NCBI GenBank assembly: GCA_018067055.1
Contig: JAGPVK010000332.1
Coordinates: 1-29,214 of the forward strand
Length of the DNA: 29,214 bases
Source of the DNA: Sphingomonadales bacterium
GTDB lineage: Bacteria > Pseudomonadota > Alphaproteobacteria > Sphingomonadales > Sphingomonadaceae
Direction of reading: 5' to 3'
The position numbers were made by a program, and so were the translations under genes. The notes under the pieces are model-generated. The model was not told where the DNA came from. It saw only the letters and a program-made list of their open reading frames with translations, and did not search any database. Below are positions 24,141 through 29,214 of this stretch, in pieces; the stretch's first letter is position 1; each line of letters starts with the position of its first letter.

Positions 24141-24978
24141 CGCCAATGACCCTGTGCATATCGCCGGATCCGACATGGCGTTCATTATAGAGATTGATGA
24201 TCGCCGCTGCCGATTCCTCGATCGAACGCCGGGTCACATCTATCATCGGCCAGCCGTTATCGGCGAACATGCGGCGGGCATATTGGGTCTCTTCCTTGAC
24301 CTTTTCTTCATTGACATAATCGGTTTCCGGCGCCTGATTCAGCGACAGCAAACGGTTGCGCCGGACCTGCACCAGCCGAGAGGCACCGGTGATCAGGCCG
24401 ACGACCAGCGGATTTTTCAGATGGTAGAGCGAATCGGGCGGCGGCGATTCCGGCACGATCGGAATATTGGCGGTCTTGTAGCCGCGGTTGGCGAGATAGA
24501 TCGACGTTGGTGTTTTCGAGGTTCGCGACACACCGGCCAGCACGATATCGGCTTCTTCCCAATTTTCCCAGCCAACCCCGTCATCATGGGCAATAGTGAA
24601 CTGAATCGCCTCGACCCGGGCGAAATAGGCCGCATCCAGGATATGCTGGCGGCCTGGCCGGGCCTTGGCTTCCTGACCCAGCATGTTCGACAGGGCATCG
24701 GTCACGGTATCAAGCGCCGGCACCGACGGCAGCCCCAGATGCCGGCATTCGCGCTCGAGTTTTGCTCTGATATCACGGTTGACGATGGTGAAGATAACCA
24801 GACCGGGATTATCCGCGACTTCGGTCAGGATTCGGTTGAGATGCTTTTCCGAGCGGACCATAGGCCAGAAATGCTTGATGATCTCGACCCCGTCAAACTG
24901 GGCAAGCGCGGCCTTGGCGATGTTTTCCAGGGTCTCGCCGGTTGAGTCCGAGAGCAGATGAAGATGGAGCCGGTTCAT
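24133..24978 (-). CDS. ppsR: Pyruvate,phosphate/water dikinase regulatory protein (DUF299)
   Basis: This bifunctional kinase/pyrophosphorylase of the PSRP family switches phosphoenolpyruvate synthase or pyruvate phosphate dikinase off and on by ADP-dependent threonine phosphorylation and Pi-dependent dephosphorylation. The 281-residue protein opens with LHLLSDSTGETLENI and has the P-loop-like GVSRTSKTPTS at 149-159, followed by YLANRGYKTANIPIVPE and GLITGASRLVQVRRNRL. The target dikinase is not in the window. Its homologue is the gene next to hemE at the Caulobacter and Rickettsia origins, from memory of published work. It is divergent from hemE across the putative origin and is the first gene of the leftward run. 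Confidence 0.93.
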   Translation of the reverse strand: MNRLHLHLLSDSTGETLENIAKAALAQFDGVEIIKHFWPMVRSEKHLNRILTEVADNPGLVIFTIVNRDIRAKLERECRHLGLPSVPALDTVTDALSNMLGQEAKARPGRQHILDAAYFARVEAIQFTIAHDDGVGWENWEEADIVLAGVSRTSKTPTSIYLANRGYKTANIPIVPESPPPDSLYHLKNPLVVGLITGASRLVQVRRNRLLSLNQAPETDYVNEEKVKEETQYARRMFADNGWPMIDVTRRSIEESAAAIINLYNERHVGSGDMHRVIGDE

Positions 24979-25024
24979 CCGCTAAGCTTTGTGATTTCAC
25001 AGGGGATAAAGCAAGGGATGAAAA

Positions 25025-25033
25025 TGTGGATAA
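25025..25033 (-). promoter_or_regulatory. DnaA box 1 (perfect)
   Basis: TGTGGATAA on the plus strand equals TTATCCACA on the minus strand, a perfect match to the TTATNCACA DnaA consensus. Confidence 0.85.
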
Positions 25034-25069
25034 GTAGTCCCGTCACATTCTTCCCCGATTCCGGCAAAT

Positions 25070-25078
25070 CCATCCACA
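25070..25078 (+). promoter_or_regulatory. DnaA box-like site (7/9)
   Basis: CCATCCACA keeps the ATCCACA core of the DnaA consensus and differs at the first two bases. It may be a lower-affinity box. Confidence 0.5.
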
Positions 25079-25099
25079 GCGGGCCAACATTGACAGATT

Positions 25100-25120
25100 C
25101 AATCCACAGACTGTGGATAA
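25100..25120. promoter_or_regulatory. Inverted pair of DnaA boxes
   Basis: A near-match CAATCCACA (25100-25108, plus strand) faces a perfect box TGTGGATAA (25112-25120, minus strand). Together they form a perfect 8-bp inverted repeat, ATCCACAG and CTGTGGAT, around a single A at 25110, an arrangement that could load DnaA molecules head to head. Confidence 0.75.
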
Positions 25121-25143
25121 TGGGGATGAAATTTCGGAATCGG

Positions 25144-25158
25144 TTAAATTTGCGTTAA
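25144..25158 (+). promoter_or_regulatory. CtrA-type binding site (TTAA-N7-TTAA) in the origin
   Basis: TTAA at 25144-25147 and TTAA at 25155-25158 are separated by exactly seven bases, and the second half reads TTAAC. This is the full consensus of the alphaproteobacterial cell-cycle regulator CtrA. It lies 23 bp from the last perfect DnaA box. Binding is inferred. Confidence 0.65.
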
Positions 25159-25220
25159 CCGCCATCTGTCAATCTGTTTGTATTTGCGACGCTGGCGGGT
25201 TACCGCCTTTTCCACGCTCT

Positions 25221-25260
25221 ATCATCAACAACAATTTAAAATATATACTAATATAATATA
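25221..25260. other. AT-rich tract, probable DNA-unwinding element
   Basis: 35 of 40 bases are A or T and the plus strand has no G. It ends at the base before the hemE ATG and lies about 100 bp from the DnaA boxes. It contains TATAAT at 25252-25257. Confidence 0.65.
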
Positions 25261-26313
25261 ATGGATGACCATCTCTTTATGCCGAATGGAATCGATTCAC
25301 AGAAAATTTTGCTGCAGACATTGCTTGGCAGAAAGACCGAACGGACTCCCGTCTGGCTGATGCGCCAAGCAGGCCGCTATTTGCCGGAATATCGGGAATT
25401 ACGCGCGCAAAAAGGCGGGTTTCTTGAACTCTGCTATGATGCCGAGGCTGCGGCGGAAGTCACATTGCAACCGATCAAGCGATTTGCTTTTGACGGGGCG
25501 ATCCTGTTTTCCGACATTTTGATCGTGCCCCATGCGATGGGTCAGAAGCTCTGGTTTGAAGCAGGAGAAGGACCCCGTCTGGCACCAAGGTTGCTGGATG
25601 CGTCTTTGGCCTCTCTAGAGGGCGCTCCTGAGCATTTTGAAGCCATATATGCAACGGTTCGTGCCGTTGCCGCACAGCTCGACGATAAAACGACCTTCAT
25701 GGGCTTTGCCGGAAGTCCGTGGACGATCGCGACTTATATGGTCAACGGGCAGGGCAGCAAGGACCAGGCAGCGACGCGCCGTTTTGCCTATCGGGATGAA
25801 GCTGCTTTTTCCGAACTGATCAACGCGATCGTTGAGAATACGGTCACCTATCTGCTTGGCCAGATCGAAGCCGGCGTCGATGCCGTGCAATTGTTTGACA
25901 GCTGGGCTGGATCTTTGTCTCCGGTGCAATTTGAAAAATGGGTGATTGCGCCCAATGCGGAAATCATTGCGCGGTTGAAAGCGGTTCATCCCGATCTGCC
26001 GATCATCGGCTTTCCAAAAGGTGCGGGTGCCAAGTTGATCGCTTATGCGAACGAGACCGGCGCCAGTGCCATCGGTCTCGATGAAACGGTTGATCCGGTC
26101 TGGGCCGATAAATATTTGCCGGCCGGACTGCCGGTGCAAGGCAATCTTGATCCGCTGGCCCTGATCGCTGGCGGCGAAGCTCTGGAAACTTCGGTGCGCC
26201 ATATTCTGGACGTTTTCCAAGACCGGCCGCATATTTTCAATCTGGGTCACGGGATTTTGCCCGACACGCCCATTGAACATGTCGAAAAGCTGCTTACACT
26301 AGTCAGGCAATGA
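25261..26313 (+). CDS. hemE: Uroporphyrinogen decarboxylase
   Basis: HemE decarboxylates the four acetate side chains of uroporphyrinogen III to give coproporphyrinogen III in heme synthesis. The 350-residue protein has the signature VWLMRQAGRYLPEYR (31-45) with Arg35 and Arg39 binding substrate carboxylates. Asp85 in ILFSDILIVP is the catalytic residue. GFAGSPWTIATYMV, QLFDSWAGSLSP and FNLGHGILPDTP complete the active-site motifs. No Shine-Dalgarno precedes the ATG at 25261, which directly follows the AT-rich origin tract; the in-frame ATG at 25279 (residue 7) is an alternative. It overlaps hemJ by ATGA. Confidence 0.96.
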   Translation: MDDHLFMPNGIDSQKILLQTLLGRKTERTPVWLMRQAGRYLPEYRELRAQKGGFLELCYDAEAAAEVTLQPIKRFAFDGAILFSDILIVPHAMGQKLWFEAGEGPRLAPRLLDASLASLEGAPEHFEAIYATVRAVAAQLDDKTTFMGFAGSPWTIATYMVNGQGSKDQAATRRFAYRDEAAFSELINAIVENTVTYLLGQIEAGVDAVQLFDSWAGSLSPVQFEKWVIAPNAEIIARLKAVHPDLPIIGFPKGAGAKLIAYANETGASAIGLDETVDPVWADKYLPAGLPVQGNLDPLALIAGGEALETSVRHILDVFQDRPHIFNLGHGILPDTPIEHVEKLLTLVRQ

Positions 26314-26753
26314 ATGAAATTCTGTCCATGCTCTATCTCTGGTTAAAGTCAGCCCATATCATCTTTGTCATCTTCTGGATGGCAGGACTGTTCATGATGC
26401 CGCGTTTCTTTGTCTATCATCAGGAATGCGCCGCCGGTTCGGACGAAGACCGCAAATGGATCGAGCGCGAAGGCAAGCTCCGCAAAATCATTCTCAATCC
26501 GTCGCTGGTCATCACTTGGGTTTTGGGCCTGGCTCTCGCTTATAATATCGGCGCCTTCGGCCAGGGCTGGTTCCACGCCAAATTGCTCGTGGTGTTGCTG
26601 TTGACCGGCTATCATGGCTGGATGATCAGCTATGTGAAAAAGCTGGCCCGAGGCGAGCGGACAATGAGCGACAAGGCATTGCGGCTGGTCAATGAAGTGC
26701 CAGGTATTACCGCCGCGATCATCGTCATCTTGGTGATCATCAAACCCTTTTGA
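26310..26753 (+). CDS. hemJ: Protoporphyrinogen oxidase HemJ
   Basis: HemJ is the membrane-embedded protoporphyrinogen IX oxidase used by most alphaproteobacteria in place of HemG or HemY. The 147-residue protein has about four membrane helices. The conserved first helix carries His16 in KSAHIIFVIFWMAGLFM, followed by PRFFVYH. The second conserved block has WFHAKLLVVLLL and YHGWM, with His and Lys residues implicated in heme binding and activity. ERTMSDKALRLVNEVP is the usual cytosolic loop. The gene starts inside the hemE stop codon (ATGA), so the two heme enzymes are co-translated. Confidence 0.92.
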   Translation: MNEILSMLYLWLKSAHIIFVIFWMAGLFMMPRFFVYHQECAAGSDEDRKWIEREGKLRKIILNPSLVITWVLGLALAYNIGAFGQGWFHAKLLVVLLLTGYHGWMISYVKKLARGERTMSDKALRLVNEVPGITAAIIVILVIIKPF

Positions 26754-26764
26754 CCAGGCCTGGT
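26753..26764. repeat. 12-bp perfect palindrome after hemJ
   Basis: ACCAGGCCTGGT begins on the last base of the hemJ stop codon and its final T is the first base of a TTGACA hexamer. It has no loop, so a hairpin terminator is unlikely; an operator for the rho promoter is possible. Confidence 0.45.
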
Positions 26765-26792
26765 TGACAGTGAAATCACAAAGGCGTAATTA
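26764..26792 (+). promoter_or_regulatory. Promoter candidate for rho
   Basis: A perfect -35 TTGACA (26764-26769) is followed after 17 bp by TAATTA (26787-26792), a poor -10. It lies 107 bp before the rho start. The leader also contains a short GC hairpin (GCCCG/CGGGC, 26802-26813). The 146-bp gap between hemJ and rho has no gene. Confidence 0.35.
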
Positions 26793-26899
26793 ACCGCCAA
26801 AGCCCGTCCGGGCGACCTTTCATGTGAATCGAAGACAGCAACACGCTGCGCACATGCGAAATGAATATACAACCTCCTGATATATCTGGATAAAATTCC

Positions 26900-28156
<1,257 letters not shown>

Positions 28157-28174
28157 AACTGCCTGATTGCCCCG

Positions 28175-28471
28175 GTGATCGTCGAACATGCTATCTTGCA
28201 GGTCCGGCCGGGGCAGTCGGCAGCTTTTGAAGCGGCCATGGTGGAAGCCCGGCCGCTGATCGCCATACAGCCGGGCTTTCGGTCGATCGAGGTCCGAAAG
28301 TCAGACGATGATCCGGAACAATATTTGCTGCTGGTCGTTTGGGACAATATTGAATCGCACCGGGACGGTTTCCGCAAATCGACGGAATATCAGCACTGGC
28401 GCGCCTTGCTTCACCCGTTCTACGATCCTATGCCGGTCGTGAACTATTACGGACGATCGATTTTGTCATGA
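28175..28471 (+). CDS. ABM-domain (antibiotic biosynthesis monooxygenase-like) protein
   Basis: The 98-residue protein has the dimeric ferredoxin-like ABM fold: VEHAILQVRPGQSAAFEAAM as strand and helix, IQPGFRSIEVRKSDDDPEQYLLLVVWDN in the second half, and SHRDGFRKSTEYQHWRALLHPF as the terminal helix. Such proteins include heme-degrading IsdG-type enzymes and quinol monooxygenases, but many have no known activity, and no IsdG-type Asn/Trp/His triad can be assigned with confidence. The start is a GTG with no visible Shine-Dalgarno, 18 bp after the rho stop. Its stop overlaps the TerC-family gene by ATGA. Confidence 0.8.
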   Translation: MIVEHAILQVRPGQSAAFEAAMVEARPLIAIQPGFRSIEVRKSDDDPEQYLLLVVWDNIESHRDGFRKSTEYQHWRALLHPFYDPMPVVNYYGRSILS

Positions 28472-29190
28472 TGGACCTGCTTTCCCTGTTCTCCGCCGCG
28501 ACCGGTCTCGGTTCGATTTCCGATATCTGGGCAGCGATTGTCCATGATTTCTCCAATATCGGGTCGCCCGCCGCGCTGGCCGCCTTTGGCCAGGTCGTGC
28601 TGATCGATCTCGTATTTGCTGCCGACAATGCCATTGTGGTTGGCGCCCTGGCGGGCGGTCTGCCGGCGGATCAGCGGCGCAAGGTCATCCTGATCGGCAT
28701 CGGCGCCGCATTGCTGCTGCGCATATTGTTCGCGCTGATCGTGGTGCAGCTGTTGCAGATTGTTGGCCTGGTGCTGGCTGGTGGCCTGTTGCTGCTCTGG
28801 GTGGGCTGGAACTTTTACCGCGAGATTTTCCACACGGGTGAATCTCCCGGTTCGGAAGAGATTATTGGCGACGAACATAGCGGCATAAAGTCCACCAAGA
28901 CCTTCTGGGGCGCCGTGTGGGGCGTGACCGCCGCCGACGTGTCGATGAGCCTCGACAATGTGCTGGGCGTCGCCGGCGCAGCGCGCGAGCATCCCGGGAT
29001 TCTGGTCATCGGCCTGCTGCTGTCGGTCGCCCTGATGGGTCTGGCTGCCAATGTCATCGCCAAATATATCGAGCGCTACAAGTGGATTGCCTATCTGGGT
29101 CTGGCGGTGATCGTCTATGTCGCCGGCAAGATGATCTATACCGGTCTTATGGGTGACGCGCAGACGATTGGGGTTTTGACGCTGTTCTAA
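28468..29190 (+). CDS. TerC/YjbE-family integral membrane protein
   Basis: The 240-residue protein is a TerC-fold membrane protein with about seven helices. The two acidic motifs of the family are present within helices: IDLVFAADN at 46-54 (Asp47, Asp53, Asn54) and AADVSMSLDNV at 155-165 (Asp157, Asp163, Asn164). A charged loop (about 122-144, GESPGSEEIIGDEHSG) separates the halves. Relatives have been linked to tellurite resistance and to manganese or calcium export (YjbE/Alx/MeeF types). Specificity cannot be deduced here. It starts by ATGA overlap with the ABM-domain gene. Confidence 0.9.
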   Translation: MMDLLSLFSAATGLGSISDIWAAIVHDFSNIGSPAALAAFGQVVLIDLVFAADNAIVVGALAGGLPADQRRKVILIGIGAALLLRILFALIVVQLLQIVGLVLAGGLLLLWVGWNFYREIFHTGESPGSEEIIGDEHSGIKSTKTFWGAVWGVTAADVSMSLDNVLGVAGAAREHPGILVIGLLLSVALMGLAANVIAKYIERYKWIAYLGLAVIVYVAGKMIYTGLMGDAQTIGVLTLF

Positions 29191-29214
29191 TTTGAATTGA
29201 ACAAGGTCCTTTGC

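Larger units (their letters stand above)
24979..25260. other. Putative chromosomal replication origin (oriC)
   Basis: The 282-bp gap between divergent ppsR and hemE holds two perfect DnaA boxes (TTATCCACA type), at 25025-25033 and 25112-25120, and near-matches (7/9) at 25070-25078, 25100-25108, 25001-25009 and 25208-25216. It also has a full CtrA-type site, three GANTC sites and a 40-bp tract, 25221-25260, with only five C and no G on the plus strand, suitable as an unwinding element. Location beside hemE matches known alphaproteobacterial origins, and genes diverge from it on both sides. Replication activity itself is inference; the dnaA gene is not in the window. Confidence 0.85.

Noticed and set aside
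23962..24945. 327-codon plus-strand frame
   Set aside because: Antisense to maf and ppsR; no family resemblance.

Overview
The window is an ordinary-looking, gene-dense stretch of alphaproteobacterial chromosome, most likely from the order Sphingomonadales (a Sphingopyxis/Sphingorhabdus-like organism). That inference rests on alphaproteobacterial families (MmcB, DUF1491, DUF3576, a DUF4402 secreted protein, HemJ instead of HemG/HemY) and on the ppsR-maf-aroE-coaE-dnaQ / hemE-hemJ-rho arrangement seen at alphaproteobacterial replication origins. I see no insertion sequence, prophage, CRISPR array, tRNA or rRNA.

Layout. Positions 1-3132: tail of an unknown gene, then a translationally coupled biotin operon bioF-bioD-bioA. 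3190-5040: a two-domain CPA1 Na+/H+ antiporter, convergent with a PLP-binding YggS protein. 5766-6341: a ThiE/TenI-like protein that lacks the usual catalytic residues. 6351-7094: an exported protein with an outer-membrane-type C-terminus. 7444-11998: DUF3576 lipoprotein, leuS, lptE and holA, the last three overlapping by ATGA. 12000-15278: DUF4402 secreted protein, msrB and a class A penicillin-binding protein. 15288-17087: an overlapping minus-strand operon of a Sco1 lipoprotein, a YcgN cysteine-cluster protein and a YgjP-type metallopeptidase. 17171-18362: an exported ankyrin protein, convergent with mmcB. 18442-24978: an all-minus-strand run (SleB-type hydrolase, DUF1491, PaaI-like thioesterase, ptsN, hpf, dnaQ, coaE, aroE, maf, ppsR). 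25261-29190: an all-plus-strand run (hemE, hemJ, rho, an ABM-domain protein, a TerC-family protein).

The most important feature is the 282-bp gap between the divergent ppsR and hemE genes (24979-25260). It holds two perfect DnaA boxes and several near-matches, a perfect TTAA-N7-TTAA CtrA-type site, three GANTC sites (two more lie just inside hemE), a 9-bp inverted repeat carrying TTGACA on both strands, and a 40-bp tract that is 87.5 % A+T and touches the hemE start codon. I read this as the chromosomal replication origin (oriC). Nearly 7 kb of genes to its left and 4 kb to its right all point away from it, as expected for leading-strand genes.

Overall the window is housekeeping: cofactor synthesis (biotin, CoA, heme), translation and replication (leuS, holA, dnaQ), envelope building (lptE, PBP, SleB) and stress or nitrogen-PTS regulation (hpf, ptsN). 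The parts that deserve a second look are the origin architecture, the degenerate ThiE-like protein and a few lineage-restricted exported proteins.
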